From the NCBI GenBank assembly GCA_963663215.1, contig OY760140.1, positions 992,001 through 1,056,000 of the forward strand: a stretch of DNA of 64,000 nt, written 5' to 3'. Positions within the stretch are counted from its first letter, which is position 1. Every line of letters begins with the position of its first letter. A program made the position numbers and the translations under genes. Below are positions 47,918 through 58,090 of the stretch, piece by piece. The notes under the pieces were generated by a model, which worked only from the letters and a program-made list of their open reading frames with translations, ran no database searches and was not told the origin of the DNA. Source of the stretch: BJGV01 sp003230615. GTDB lineage: Bacteria; Pseudomonadota; Gammaproteobacteria; Burkholderiales; Nitrosomonadaceae.

Positions 47918-49342
47918 TTGAAACCGGTTTCTCCTTCTACAGTAATAACCCGTTTACGTACCAACCCGAAGCTGTTCGTACTTGACAGCAATGTGTTAAT
48001 GCACGACCCCACTAGCCTATTTCATTTTGAAGAACACGACATTTATATACCAATGGTGACGTTGGAAGAACTAGATGACAATAAAAAGGGTATGTCAGAA
48101 GTAGCGCGAAATGCACGTCAAACTAGTCGTTTCCTAGACATGATTATAGGCAGTGCAGTTACTGATATTGACCATGGTATTTCACTAAAATTACATGGCA
48201 ACAACGATGCGACCGGACGATTATTTCTACAAACTCAAGCAGTTAGTGCGGACTTACCTGTACGATTGGCGAGTGGAAAAGCGGATAACCAGATTATTGG
48301 GGTGGTAAAGTTCCTGCATGAAACTCACCAAAAACGCAAAGTAACGCTAGTTTCTAAAGACATTAATATACGCATTAAGGCACACGCTCTTGGACTAGCA
48401 GCAGAGGACTATTATAGCGACAAAGTTCTAGAAGATACTGATCTACTTTTTTCTGGAATCTTAGAACTATCGACTGATTTCTGGGACAAGCATAGTAAAG
48501 AAATGGAATCATGGCAACAATCCGGTCATACTTTTTACCGGATACGCGGTCCGTTATGTGCCAATTTTCTAGTCAATCAGTTTGTGTATCTAGAGCACGA
48601 AAAACCATTTTACGCCCAAGTCAAGGAACACAGCAGTAAAACAGCAATTTTGCAAACTCTTAAGGAATTCACTCACCTGAAAAACAATGTGTGGGGGATT
48701 GTCGCACGTAACCGTGAGCAAAATTTTGCGCTAAATCTCCTTATGAATCCAGAGGTAGATTTTGTAACACTACTTGGACAGGCAGGTACTGGTAAAACAC
48801 TACTAACTCTAGCTGCTGCTCTTATGCAGACACTAGAAAACAAGGTGTATTCAGAAATTATCATGACTCGCGTTACCGTACCAGTAGGCGAGGATATTGG
48901 TTTTTTACCTGGTACTGAAGAAGAAAAAATGACCCCATGGATGGGAGCGCTGGAAGATAATCTGGATGTTCTATGCAAAACCGACAGCGAAATTGGCGAT
49001 TGGGGACGTGCTGCCACCCGTGACCTGATTCGCGCACGCATTAAAATAAAATCTCTAAATTTTATGCGTGGACGCACTTTTATTAACAAATTCTTGATTA
49101 TCGATGAAGCACAAAACCTCACGCCAAAACAAATGAAAACACTCATCACGCGTGCTGGCCCTGCTACAAAAGTAGTGTGCTTGGGAAATATCGCACAAAT
49201 AGATACACCTTATTTAACCGAGGGCAGTTCAGGCCTAGTCTATGTAGTAGATCGTTTTAAAGAATGGAATCATAGTGGACATGTGACACTCCAGCGTGGA
49301 GAACGATCCAGACTAGCAGATTATGCTACGGAAGTATTGTAA
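47918..49342 (+). CDS. PIN-PhoH fusion protein (PhoH2-like ATPase/RNase)
   Basis: 474 residues; first codon TTG 47918, without a clear ribosome site, so the start is uncertain. PIN domain (LFVLDSNVLMHDP at about 19-31, with Asp; LEELDDNKKG) fused to a PhoH ATPase domain (GQAGTGKTLLTLA, about 287-299; FLIIDEAQNLTP, about 391-402). Such PhoH2 proteins are RNA helicase/RNase pairs. Convergent with dnaB, 13 bp apart at the ends. Confidence 0.9.
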   Translation: MKPVSPSTVITRLRTNPKLFVLDSNVLMHDPTSLFHFEEHDIYIPMVTLEELDDNKKGMSEVARNARQTSRFLDMIIGSAVTDIDHGISLKLHGNNDATGRLFLQTQAVSADLPVRLASGKADNQIIGVVKFLHETHQKRKVTLVSKDINIRIKAHALGLAAEDYYSDKVLEDTDLLFSGILELSTDFWDKHSKEMESWQQSGHTFYRIRGPLCANFLVNQFVYLEHEKPFYAQVKEHSSKTAILQTLKEFTHLKNNVWGIVARNREQNFALNLLMNPEVDFVTLLGQAGTGKTLLTLAAALMQTLENKVYSEIIMTRVTVPVGEDIGFLPGTEEEKMTPWMGALEDNLDVLCKTDSEIGDWGRAATRDLIRARIKIKSLNFMRGRTFINKFLIIDEAQNLTPKQMKTLITRAGPATKVVCLGNIAQIDTPYLTEGSSGLVYVVDRFKEWNHSGHVTLQRGERSRLADYATEVL

Positions 49343-49355
49343 GTTTCCGTTTCCC

Positions 49356-50750
49356 TTAATATTGCGTTGATGATGCATAACTTTCAAACCTTGTATATTG
49401 ACCTAGGAAGGTAAGATCAATTTTACCTATAGGGCCATTACGCTGCTTACCAATAATAATCTCGGCAACCCCTTTATCTTGTGTTTCAGGGTTGTAAACT
49501 TCATCACGATAGATGAATAGGATCAAATCCGCATCTTGTTCAATGGCACCGGATTCACGTAAATCTGACATCACCGGACGTTTGTGTGGATTCGGGCGTT
49601 GCTCTAAACTACGGTTCAACTGTGATAACGCTACTACTGGAACCTGTAGCTCTTTTGCCAGTGCTTTTAGAGAACGTGAAATCTCAGAGATTTCAGTAGC
49701 TCGATTCTCACCTTGGCTAGTGGCAGACATCAATTGTAAATAATCCACTATAATTAATCCAAGGTCATTATGTTGGCGATGTAGTCGGCGTGCCCGTGCT
49801 CTTAATTCCAAAGCATTTAATGCTGCGCTTTCATCAATAAATAATGGAGCGTCGTTTAATTTACCAAGCGCGTGGGTAAGTTTAGACCAATCTTCATCCA
49901 GCAAACGTCCGGTACGTACCTTGTGCTGGTCCAGCCTACCCACCGAACCCAACATCCGCATCGCTAACTGTGCGCCCCCCATTTCCATGCTAAACACTGC
50001 CACTGGTTTCTTCAGCTCAAGTGCTACATGCTCAGCAACATTGAGTGAAAAAGCTGTCTTACCCATGGATGGTCTGCCAGCAACAATGATTAGATCTCCT
50101 GGTTGAAAGCCAGATGTCTTCTGATCAAGATCACGAAATCCGGTAGCGATACCCGTAACATCACTGGGATTCTCTTGATTGTAGAGTACTTCTATACGCT
50201 CAACTACTTCCTTAAGGAGTGGCTGAATGTCGCTAAAACCCTTTTTCCCACGTGCGCCTGCCTCAGCAATTTCAAATACCTTCGTCTCAGCCTCATCCAA
50301 TAAATTAGCAGCGGAACGTCCGGCAGGATTATATGTTGAATCAGAGATCTCTACTCCAACCTGGGCGAGGCTACGCATCACCGATCGCTCACGCACAATC
50401 TCTGCGTAACGACGAATATTAGCTGCCGATGGTGTGTTCTGTACCATCATACCAACATAGGTTAGCCCCCCAGCATTTTGCAGTTCAGCGGAAGTTTCAA
50501 GTGACTCAGCAACAGTCACCACATCTGCTGGTTTGCTGTGTTCTACCAGCTTGCATATGTGGCGGTAAATTAGACGATGATCCAGCCGATAAAAATCTTC
50601 CTCATTAATAACATCAGCTACTTTATCCCAGGCATGATTGTCTAACATAAGTCCACCTAATACCGACTGTTCAGCTTCAACAGAATGCGGCGGGGTCTTA
50701 TAGGTCCCAGTTGGTTGATCATTCACTACGGTAGTTAGTATCTGGGCCAT
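49356..50750 (-). CDS. dnaB: Replicative DNA helicase
   Basis: 464 residues from ATG 50750 (a TTG at 50783 would add 11 residues). N-terminal interaction domain (PPHSVEAEQSVLGGLML), Walker A AGRPSMGKTAF (about 220-230), Walker B LIIVDYLQLM (about 328-337), and Arg-finger region. It unwinds DNA at replication forks. It follows rpsF-rpsR-rplI in the same direction, the usual order, with a terminator between. Confidence 0.96.
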   Translation of the reverse strand: MAQILTTVVNDQPTGTYKTPPHSVEAEQSVLGGLMLDNHAWDKVADVINEEDFYRLDHRLIYRHICKLVEHSKPADVVTVAESLETSAELQNAGGLTYVGMMVQNTPSAANIRRYAEIVRERSVMRSLAQVGVEISDSTYNPAGRSAANLLDEAETKVFEIAEAGARGKKGFSDIQPLLKEVVERIEVLYNQENPSDVTGIATGFRDLDQKTSGFQPGDLIIVAGRPSMGKTAFSLNVAEHVALELKKPVAVFSMEMGGAQLAMRMLGSVGRLDQHKVRTGRLLDEDWSKLTHALGKLNDAPLFIDESAALNALELRARARRLHRQHNDLGLIIVDYLQLMSATSQGENRATEISEISRSLKALAKELQVPVVALSQLNRSLEQRPNPHKRPVMSDLRESGAIEQDADLILFIYRDEVYNPETQDKGVAEIIIGKQRNGPIGKIDLTFLGQYTRFESYASSTQY

Positions 50751-50816
50751 AAAATTAGAATAGATTAACAAGTCGAGAGACAAGTAATTCTACCACTAGC
50801 TACTGCAAGGATAAAT

Positions 50817-50842
50817 AAAAAGGGCTGTCTCCAGCCCTTTTT
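50817..50842. terminator. Rho-independent terminator behind rplI
   Basis: AAAAAGGGCTG, TCTC, CAGCCCTTTTT: an 11-bp stem with T run. It lies between rplI and dnaB, both on the minus strand, so dnaB must have its own promoter or use read-through. Confidence 0.85.
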
Positions 50843-50866
50843 ATTTATCTAATAGAAAATATACGC

Positions 50867-51322
50867 TCAGATAGCAGCCTCACCCAACACTGATACAGTG
50901 ATGTGTACTAATACGTCACTGTGTAAAACGATAGTCAACGGATGGTCTCCTACCTGCTTTAAGGATCCCTGAGGCATACGAACCATGGCTCTTTCTATCT
51001 CAAAACCCTGGATTTTAAGAGCATCCACAATATCGACATTAGTAACTGATCCAAATAGCTTGCCGTCAACCCCTGCTTTTTGGATGATTTGCACCATCAA
51101 ACTATCAAATTTAGCCGCGTAAGCCTGGGCAGCAGCCAAGGTTTCCGCTTGAGTTTTTTCCAATTCGGCTCGCTTAACTTCGAACTCTGCAATAGCAGTA
51201 TTTGTTGCCCGTTTTGCTTTGCCCTGAGGAATCAGAAAATTTCGTGCATAACCATTTTTTACATTAACTACATCACCAAGCTGACCGAGGCTAACAACCT
51301 TTTCCATCAAAATAACTTGCAT
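50867..51322 (-). CDS. rplI: 50S ribosomal protein L9
   Basis: 151 residues. N-terminal MQVILMEKVVSLGQLGD with NGYARNFLIPQGKA is diagnostic; the linker helix and C-terminal domain follow. Start has a strong AGGAG site. Last gene of the rpsF-rpsR-rplI unit; 11 bp after rpsR. Confidence 0.98.
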   Translation of the reverse strand: MQVILMEKVVSLGQLGDVVNVKNGYARNFLIPQGKAKRATNTAIAEFEVKRAELEKTQAETLAAAQAYAAKFDSLMVQIIQKAGVDGKLFGSVTNVDIVDALKIQGFEIERAMVRMPQGSLKQVGDHPLTIVLHSDVLVHITVSVLGEAAI

Positions 51323-51333
51323 GCTGTCACTCC

Positions 51334-51618
51334 TCAGTGTAAATCGGTGTAAGGTAAAAGTGCAAGAAATCGTGATCGCTCAACAGCAGTACCTAATTGA
51401 CGCTGAAAATGTGATTTTGTGCCAGTAATACGAGCAGGAATGATCTTGCCATTTTCATTAATGAAATCTTTCAATATCTCGACGTCTTTGTAATCAACCA
51501 TCTTGATACCTTCTGCTGTAAAACGACAGAATTTTCTACGCTTGAACAATGGACGATTGGCATTCTTGTCCTTATCTTTGTCCTTGCCATCTTTGCGTCT
51601 ACCTATAAAACGAGCCAT
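51334..51618 (-). CDS. rpsR: 30S ribosomal protein S18
   Basis: 94 residues, longer than the E. coli 75 because of a Lys/Asp-rich N-terminal extension (DGKDKDKDKNANRP). KRRKFCRFTAEG and GKIIPARITGT are diagnostic. Co-transcribed with rpsF and rplI. Confidence 0.97.
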   Translation of the reverse strand: MARFIGRRKDGKDKDKDKNANRPLFKRRKFCRFTAEGIKMVDYKDVEILKDFINENGKIIPARITGTKSHFQRQLGTAVERSRFLALLPYTDLH

Positions 51619-51735
51619 ATTTTTCCCATTTCTTGATTAAATATCATATACATTAATAACATACAACTTGTAGCTGCAGTCCCATTAAAATTTCTTTGCT
51701 AGGTGATAACTATTCAGCTTAATAATTTGCCCACT

Positions 51736-52110
51736 CTAAGTTCCGACGTTAATTTCTACTGCTTCTTCCCTTCGAGAAATAGGAGGTATTTTTTCATCCC
51801 TCATCATTGGTGAGGGTGCAACCACAGGGCCGTCCATCCTAACAGTAAGATAACGAAGAATCGCGTCATTGAACTTAAAAGCATGGTCTAGCTCATCCAG
51901 AGTTTCCTGATCGCACTCAATATTCATTAACAAGTAGTGCGCTTTATGAACTTTATGAATTAAATATGCGAGTTGGCGACGCCCCCAGTCTTCCTGGCGA
52001 TGAACTTTCCCGTTCTTTGCGGTCACCATGCCATGGTAACGTTCTATCATTGCGGGCACTTGCTCGCTCTGATCAGGATGTACAATAAAAACGATCTCGT
52101 AATGGCGCAT
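51736..52110 (-). CDS. rpsF: 30S ribosomal protein S6
   Basis: 124 residues; MRHYEIVFIVHPDQSEQ and GRRQLAYLIHKVHKAHY are diagnostic. Good AAGGGGG ribosome site. The 117 bp to rpsR contain no priB, although many betaproteobacteria have priB between these genes. Confidence 0.97.
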   Translation of the reverse strand: MRHYEIVFIVHPDQSEQVPAMIERYHGMVTAKNGKVHRQEDWGRRQLAYLIHKVHKAHYLLMNIECDQETLDELDHAFKFNDAILRYLTVRMDGPVVAPSPMMRDEKIPPISRREEAVEINVGT

Positions 52111-52308
52111 GTTGCCCCCTTCTGGGTAAAACCTCCCGCAATGCGTATACGGTAAGATAAGAATTAAGGAGGACGGAATTTTAACGAATTAACGAAACAA
52201 TATCAATCAGAAAAAACATTTAAACCGTAATGTTGTAAGACTATCAACAAGCTAACGTCCAAATTACTTGGTACTCTAATTACTTTTAACTTGTATTCTT
52301 CCAAGATT

Positions 52309-53055
52309 CTATAGTTTTCTATCCTTTCTCTGCCGATAAGTCTCGAATAGACATATGCCCGCGCTAACCGAAACATTAAGGCTTTCAACACTACCCAGCA
52401 TGGGAATAGAAATCAGTTGGTCACATGTTTCGCGAGTAAGTCGCCGCATGCCTCCCCCTTCGGCACCCAGCACCCATGCAACAGGACCATCGATTTTAGC
52501 AAATTGAAGTTCGCTATTTCCCTTAGCAGTAGCGCCAATTATCCATACACCGTGATGTTTCATTTCCCGCAAAGTGCGAGCCAGGTTAGTGACTGAAATA
52601 TATGGTACGACATCAGCGGCGCCACATGCTACTTTGTGTACTGTAGCTGTAAGTCCCACCGCACGGTTTTTTGGCGCAATCATAGCATGAACACCAAAAG
52701 CATCCGCTACTCGCAAACATGCTCCTAAATTATGCGGATCCTGAACACCGTCCAGAACCAGAAATAATGCTGGCTCAGTCAGGGTTTCAAATACGTCTTC
52801 AAGGTCGATATGACGATGGTTCGTATCTATATTCGCTGCCACGCCCTGATGACGAGTACTACCATACATGGCGGCAAGCCTAGCCTCATTGCATAAAATC
52901 AAGCGAACACTTTGAGTTTCTGCGAATTTTGTCAAGTCACGAACACGCTGGTCACGGCGTGTGAAATCGAGAAAAACTTCTCTGATACTGTCTGGATTCT
53001 GCCGTAGACGACTGGTGACAGCATGAAAACCAAAAATTAGGCGAGTGTTAGACAT
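52309..53055 (-). CDS. rlmB: 23S rRNA (guanosine-2'-O)-methyltransferase RlmB
   Basis: 248 residues. SpoU/TrmH knot motifs: LDGVQDPHNLGACLR (about 96-110), WVLGAEGGGMRRL (about 188-200), SIPMLGSVESLNVSVSAGI (about 210-228). Methylates G2251 of 23S rRNA. Follows rnr in the common rnr-rlmB order, 95 bp apart. Confidence 0.96.
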   Translation of the reverse strand: MSNTRLIFGFHAVTSRLRQNPDSIREVFLDFTRRDQRVRDLTKFAETQSVRLILCNEARLAAMYGSTRHQGVAANIDTNHRHIDLEDVFETLTEPALFLVLDGVQDPHNLGACLRVADAFGVHAMIAPKNRAVGLTATVHKVACGAADVVPYISVTNLARTLREMKHHGVWIIGATAKGNSELQFAKIDGPVAWVLGAEGGGMRRLTRETCDQLISIPMLGSVESLNVSVSAGICLFETYRQRKDRKL

Positions 53056-53150
53056 TAATAGATAAAAATTCTAGAACAAATCAGTAAAGCACAATCAATT
53101 TTCTAATTTAATAAAGAATACGGAAAAAGTTTGTAAAAAACTTCAGAACT

Positions 53151-55325
53151 CTATTCGCTCTCGCCAGCCGGCACAAAATCAATTTTGCTAGTTTCTAGGT
53201 CAACACGCACGATTTTAACCCTCATCCGATCACCAAGACGATAATGTCTACCACTACGTTCACCAATCAACGTATGTTTGACAGAATCAAAATGAAAATA
53301 GTCCCTTGGTAGTTCGGAAATATGCACCAGACCCTCCACATAAATACCATCCAGCGCTATAAACAAACCAAAACTGGTGACGCCACTGATAACACCCCAA
53401 AAACATTCACCGATTCTGTCCTGCATGTAGAAACACTTGAGCCAAGATTCCACATCGCGACTGGCTTCGTCAGCTCGGCGCTCTGTCTGGGAACAATGCT
53501 TACCCAGTTCATACCAGTTACCGGGAGAGTATATTGTTCCGTTAAGCACTGCCTTGATTGCGCGGTGCACCAGCAGGTCAGGGTAGCGCCGGATAGGTGA
53601 AGTATAATGAGTATAGGACTCATATGCCAACCCGAAATGTCCGGTGTTATCTGGGCTGTATACAGCCTGGCGCAGTGATCGCAGCATTACGGTTTGTAGC
53701 AATTGTGCGTCGGGTCTATCTTTAATCTTTACTAGTGTCTTCGCATAATCCTGAGCACAAGGCTTATCCCTACCACCTAGCTGCAGACCAAACTCTTTAA
53801 GGAAGTCACGTAAGGCATCAAGTTTTTCCGGTGTGGGGCCTTCATGAATACGATAGACCGTGGGTTGTTTATGTTTCTGCAGAAAATCTGAAGCACACAC
53901 GTTCGCCACCAGCATGCATTCCTCGATCAGGCGATGAGCATCATTACGTTTCACTGGTAGGATCTGTTCAATCTTACCTAGGTCGTTAAAAATCATTTGC
54001 GTTTCTATGGTTTCAAAATCAATTGCGCCACGCCTCTTCCGTGCTTTCAGTAACACCTTGAATAACTTATAGAGCAACTGGATGTGCGGCATTATTTTTG
54101 CATGCTGCCTGGCATCTTTACCCTTAGGATCGCTCAGCATCGCTTCAACCTGGGCATAGGTATAACGTACGTGGGAGCACATTACCGCCGGATAAAAGCG
54201 ATAATTATTAAAATCTCCATCGGCGTTGATATTCATCTCGCATACCATACACAAACGCTCCACTTGTGGGTTAAGCGAGCACAAACCATTAGAGAGTACT
54301 TCTGGTAACATCGGAATCACGCGTCGTGGAAAATATACAGAGTTGCCACGATTAAGTGCCGCCATATCGAGCGCATCGTTGGAGCGCACATAGTGACTGA
54401 CATCAGCAATGGCGACATATAACTTATACCCCTTCACATCGCGCTCGCAATACACAGCATCGTCAAAATCACGCGCAGTTTCACCGTCTATGGTCACCAG
54501 TGGCAAATGGCAAATATTCTCCCTCCCGGCCAGATCTTTTTTCAGCACTTTGTCAGGAAATTTGGCGGAAAATATTTCAACTTCGCGTGGAAACTTATAT
54601 GGCAAGTCATGCTTGCGAAGTGCGATTTCGATCTCCATGCCTGGAGCAGTATAATCTCCAAGAATTTCAACGATACGGCCTATGGGCTGCGCATTCTTCC
54701 CAGGCTGCTGGAGAATCTCTACCGTCACCACTTGACCAGCCCTAGCGTCCATAGATTCTTCTTTCGGTACTAAAATATCCTGACTAATTCGCTTGTTCTC
54801 AGCCTCTACAAACAGGATGCCATAATCAACGTGTAATCGCCCAACCAACAGAGATATGGCACGCTCCAGTACCTCCACAATGGCTCCTTCTTTGCGCCCT
54901 CGCCGATCTATGCCAATTTCACGCACCACCACGCTGTCTCCGTGCAACACCTTGTGCATCTCCTTGGGGCTCAGGAACAAATCGGAGCTACCATCGTCAG
55001 GAATCAGGAAGCCAAAACCATCAGCATGGCCTTGTATCCTGCCCTTAATAAGATCCAGTTTTTCTACCACATAGATGTCACCTTTGCGGTTACGCATGAT
55101 TTGACCATCTCGCATCATGGCAGAAAGTCGGCGGCTAAAAATTTCGTTTTCTTCTTCTGTAACTTCGAGCAGAATTTGCAACGCTTGCTCAGTAATAGGA
55201 ATACCTTGTTCTTTTAATATTTGCAGTATGAGTTCTCTGCTTGGCAACGGATGTCCGTAACGTTCTTTTTCTCGCTTAAAATGTGGGTCAAGATTACGTA
55301 GCTTATGTCTTTTCTTATTTGACAA
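53151..55325 (-). CDS. rnr: Ribonuclease R
   Basis: 724 residues; the start is TTG 55325 and the first residues match the family. N-terminal winged helix, two cold-shock-type OB folds, RNB catalytic domain (TIDGETARDFDDAVYCE at about 271-287, with the four Asp), and S1 domain near the end (VEGLVHISELP). The basic C-terminal tail of E. coli RNase R is much shorter here. It degrades structured RNA. Confidence 0.95.
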   Translation of the reverse strand: MSNKKRHKLRNLDPHFKREKERYGHPLPSRELILQILKEQGIPITEQALQILLEVTEEENEIFSRRLSAMMRDGQIMRNRKGDIYVVEKLDLIKGRIQGHADGFGFLIPDDGSSDLFLSPKEMHKVLHGDSVVVREIGIDRRGRKEGAIVEVLERAISLLVGRLHVDYGILFVEAENKRISQDILVPKEESMDARAGQVVTVEILQQPGKNAQPIGRIVEILGDYTAPGMEIEIALRKHDLPYKFPREVEIFSAKFPDKVLKKDLAGRENICHLPLVTIDGETARDFDDAVYCERDVKGYKLYVAIADVSHYVRSNDALDMAALNRGNSVYFPRRVIPMLPEVLSNGLCSLNPQVERLCMVCEMNINADGDFNNYRFYPAVMCSHVRYTYAQVEAMLSDPKGKDARQHAKIMPHIQLLYKLFKVLLKARKRRGAIDFETIETQMIFNDLGKIEQILPVKRNDAHRLIEECMLVANVCASDFLQKHKQPTVYRIHEGPTPEKLDALRDFLKEFGLQLGGRDKPCAQDYAKTLVKIKDRPDAQLLQTVMLRSLRQAVYSPDNTGHFGLAYESYTHYTSPIRRYPDLLVHRAIKAVLNGTIYSPGNWYELGKHCSQTERRADEASRDVESWLKCFYMQDRIGECFWGVISGVTSFGLFIALDGIYVEGLVHISELPRDYFHFDSVKHTLIGERSGRHYRLGDRMRVKIVRVDLETSKIDFVPAGESE

Positions 55326-55385
55326 AACAATGGTTTCCTATAGAATTGCGGCACTGCTGAGCACCATGATTTTGGATGCTGAATT

Positions 55386-55472
55386 GCCCAGATGGCGGAA
55401 TTGGTAGACGCACTAGGTTCAGGTCCTAGCGGTGGCAACACTGTGGAGGTTCGAGTCCTCTTCTGGGCACCA
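55386..55472 (+). tRNA. tRNA-Leu (anticodon CAG)
   Basis: GCCCAGATGGCGGAATTGG start, anticodon stem CTAGG/CCTAG around TTCAGGT (anticodon CAG), long variable arm, GGTTCGAGTCC T-arm, and encoded ACCA. 87 nt. The integrase gene starts 171 bp after it, so its 3' end is the likely attachment site of the following element. Confidence 0.95.
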
Positions 55473-55643
55473 ATGGATAATCTCACCACGTATCACCAAA
55501 TCTCACCAATAAGTAATATGTATATATAAATCAAGTAACTCTGTATTCTTCTTATTCCTTTACATCTTATCACGTCTCTTGACAACTTACGTTATTTAGG
55601 GAACACTTTAGGGAACAATTCATAGTTCCTATTAGTTTTTTAT

Positions 55644-56870
55644 ATGCCTAAACGCATTGTTCCCTTAACCGATACTGCTATCAAAAAAGCGCAGCCAGGT
55701 CAGAAGCCACGACGGCTATTTGATGGTGGTGGATTACACGTACTCATCAATCCGGACGGATCAAAATACTGGCGCTTAAAATACCTGCTTCATGGTAATG
55801 AAAAACGTATTAGTCTTGGAGTATATCCCAAAGTAACCCTAGCCGTTGCTCGAGACCTGGCAGCAAAAGAACGCCGTAAACTAATGGATGGTATTGACCC
55901 TGCCATTGAACGGAAAGCTTATAAAAGGGCAAAACAAGATGAAATAGCCAATACGTTCAAAACCGTGGCACTCGAGTGGTACAAGCGTAAACTTGAAAGT
56001 TGGGCCCCTGCTACCGCACGTAAAGTACGGGAGGCACTAGAGATTGACTTAATACCCTCCCTTGGTGACAAACCTATTTCGACACTTACTACCCCAGAGG
56101 TCGTAGATGCGCTTCATGCGATTGAACCCCGCTCCCCCCACATGGCAGATAAATCACGACAATTTTGTGGAGCAATCATTCGCTACGCAATTCGTACTGG
56201 AAAGCGCGAAGAAGGTCGCCTACTGGATCTACGTGGAGCACTGAATCCTCTGGTAGAGAGCCATTTTAATACATTTAGTGAAAAGGATTTACCAGGCTTC
56301 ATGAAACAGCTGGAAACCTATAAAGGATCAGCGCAAACAAGGATTGCAATTAAGCTGCTAATGCATACCTTCGTACGCCCTTCTGAGATGGTAGGCGCGA
56401 AATGGGAAGAATTTGATCTAGATATGGCTGAATGGCGAATCCCTGCTGAGAGAATGAAGATGCGACACCCGCATATCGTGCCGCTTGCAAAGCAAGTCAT
56501 AAGGTTGCTACAAGAACTGAATATACTTACTGAGTACAGCCCCTTCCTGTATCCAAGTGAGCGAGCTCCACTTAGCAGGTCTATGGTACGCGATACCCTT
56601 AGCAAGGCGCTACGGACCATGGGATTTCAGGGACAGGCAACACCACACGGATTCCGGGCAATGGCTTCAACCATGCTAAATGAGATGGGCTTTCATCCTG
56701 ACGTAATAGAGCGCCAGCTTGCTCACAAAGAGGCCAATAAAATACGGGCGGCATACAACCGAGCTAAATACCTAACTGAACGAACAAAAATGATGCAGCA
56801 CTGGGCGGATTTCCTGGATGGAATCGCTAAGGATGGCAAGATCATCCTATTCAAGAGATCTGTTGCATAA
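55644..56870 (+). CDS. P4-type tyrosine integrase
   Basis: 408 residues. N-terminal DUF4102 domain (LTDTAIKKAQPGQKPRRLFD), core-binding domain, and catalytic domain with the full set: Arg245 (FVRPSEMVG), His335-Arg338 (TPHGFRAM), His361 and Tyr371 (AYNRAKYL). It inserts DNA into tRNA 3' ends; the adjacent tRNA-Leu is the probable target. Confidence 0.95.
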   Translation: MPKRIVPLTDTAIKKAQPGQKPRRLFDGGGLHVLINPDGSKYWRLKYLLHGNEKRISLGVYPKVTLAVARDLAAKERRKLMDGIDPAIERKAYKRAKQDEIANTFKTVALEWYKRKLESWAPATARKVREALEIDLIPSLGDKPISTLTTPEVVDALHAIEPRSPHMADKSRQFCGAIIRYAIRTGKREEGRLLDLRGALNPLVESHFNTFSEKDLPGFMKQLETYKGSAQTRIAIKLLMHTFVRPSEMVGAKWEEFDLDMAEWRIPAERMKMRHPHIVPLAKQVIRLLQELNILTEYSPFLYPSERAPLSRSMVRDTLSKALRTMGFQGQATPHGFRAMASTMLNEMGFHPDVIERQLAHKEANKIRAAYNRAKYLTERTKMMQHWADFLDGIAKDGKIILFKRSVA

Positions 56871-56952
56871 ATAGTTATCTTAAATGAATTGGCAAGAAAT
56901 ACCGAGGTCTAGATACACTTAACCACAACACACACAAAAGGAGGAAAGCATC

Positions 56953-57315
56953 ATGACTAAAACTAATGCTACAGTAAAAGATAACCCACCAAATGAACCT
57001 TTGTTTCAACCGTTTCAATGGCACGATGAGGCCCTCGATAATGCTAGGTTGCCGAGCAGCACTGTAATGCAATTTGTTGGGCAAGTGCGAGATATAACAG
57101 CCGGGGTGCAAACTATCCTAGAACTTAGGCAACGCGACTCCGCAGAAGATGACTGTGAAGATACGCTAAAACTTTTAAATGAATATTTCCATGGAAACCT
57201 AACGCGACTCTCCATAGCCGCCTTAGAACTACTTAATAATAAATCTGAAAAAATAGATAATTGGGCACATGAATATCATGCCAAGGAAGGAAGAGCAGAG
57301 TGTGAACATCCTTGA
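56953..57315 (+). CDS. Unknown protein of the integrated element
   Basis: 120 residues with a strong GGAGG site. All helical, acidic, no membrane part. Contains a helix pattern like phasin (FVGQVRDITAGVQTILELRQ), but that similarity is weak. Located after the integrase; overlaps the next gene by 14 bp. Confidence 0.6.
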   Translation: MTKTNATVKDNPPNEPLFQPFQWHDEALDNARLPSSTVMQFVGQVRDITAGVQTILELRQRDSAEDDCEDTLKLLNEYFHGNLTRLSIAALELLNNKSEKIDNWAHEYHAKEGRAECEHP

Positions 57316-57997
57316 GAATAAAACGAAGAAAATCATGGCTAACATTGGAGAAAAACAAAAATCTAAAGGTTTACAAAATTCGCAGAGTATTTCACGTGAT
57401 TATTTAAACCTCAATACTCACTATAATAAGCAAGAAAAAGATCTTGCAAGGATGGAGTCAGCTTGGGCAAAAGCTGCTTTATTCTTTCGAACACGTGTGC
57501 ATTTCGGACATAGCCATCGTAATGTGAGATGCTTATCACTTCCAAAGATATGGCAACTATTAGAAGTCAGAAGAAAGCGATTTGAGTCAGGTGACACAAT
57601 GGAGCTTTTGCATGTTATTAACCTCTGTGCAGAAGAAAATTTACCAATTCCAACCTGGGCTGCGTTAGCTTTTAGCAGTCAATTTGCAAAATTTCTGAAA
57701 CCGGATGGTCCAATATCTCTTGACGAGGTGTTCTCTTCAAATAACCTTCCTCTATCCCCGATGCGTGCAAAAAGTGCACGGAATGACTGGCGAACTGGAC
57801 TAAAGAGATGGGAGGAAGTTTGGCTTGTGGCCGACAATCATTCGAGTCTTGATGCCACACTAGAAACAGTTCTGGGAAGTAATAAGGGAAAAACCAAGGC
57901 ACGTAAACTCGTTTTAATGATTGACAAGAACCAGAGAGAATTATTAGGAAAAACATATATAGATTTACAGACATATTTTAGGCGCAACAAGATATAA
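57302..57997 (+). CDS. Unknown protein of the integrated element
   Basis: 231 residues from GTG 57302 (AAGGAAGAG upstream); an in-frame ATG at 57269 is the alternative but lies deep in the previous gene. Basic, mostly helical, two Trp-rich stretches (SAWAKAALFF and TGLKRWEEVWLV). No recognised family; could bind DNA. Confidence 0.6.
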   Translation: MNILENKTKKIMANIGEKQKSKGLQNSQSISRDYLNLNTHYNKQEKDLARMESAWAKAALFFRTRVHFGHSHRNVRCLSLPKIWQLLEVRRKRFESGDTMELLHVINLCAEENLPIPTWAALAFSSQFAKFLKPDGPISLDEVFSSNNLPLSPMRAKSARNDWRTGLKRWEEVWLVADNHSSLDATLETVLGSNKGKTKARKLVLMIDKNQRELLGKTYIDLQTYFRRNKI

Positions 57998-58090
57998 ATT
58001 TCGCACTTTAGTATAAAACAGCGAAAACTATATACATCTACACAGTAATATAAATAATAGAGTCATTCCAACTCAAATAGAGGCTCTATC

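Noticed and set aside
47716..48012. Minus-strand ORF of 98 codons in front of phoH
   Set aside because: It overlaps the PIN domain of phoH by 95 bp and its composition looks like translated AT-rich spacer.
53322..55217. Several plus-strand ORFs antisense to rnr
   Set aside because: All are shadows of the intact RNase R gene and lack start signals.
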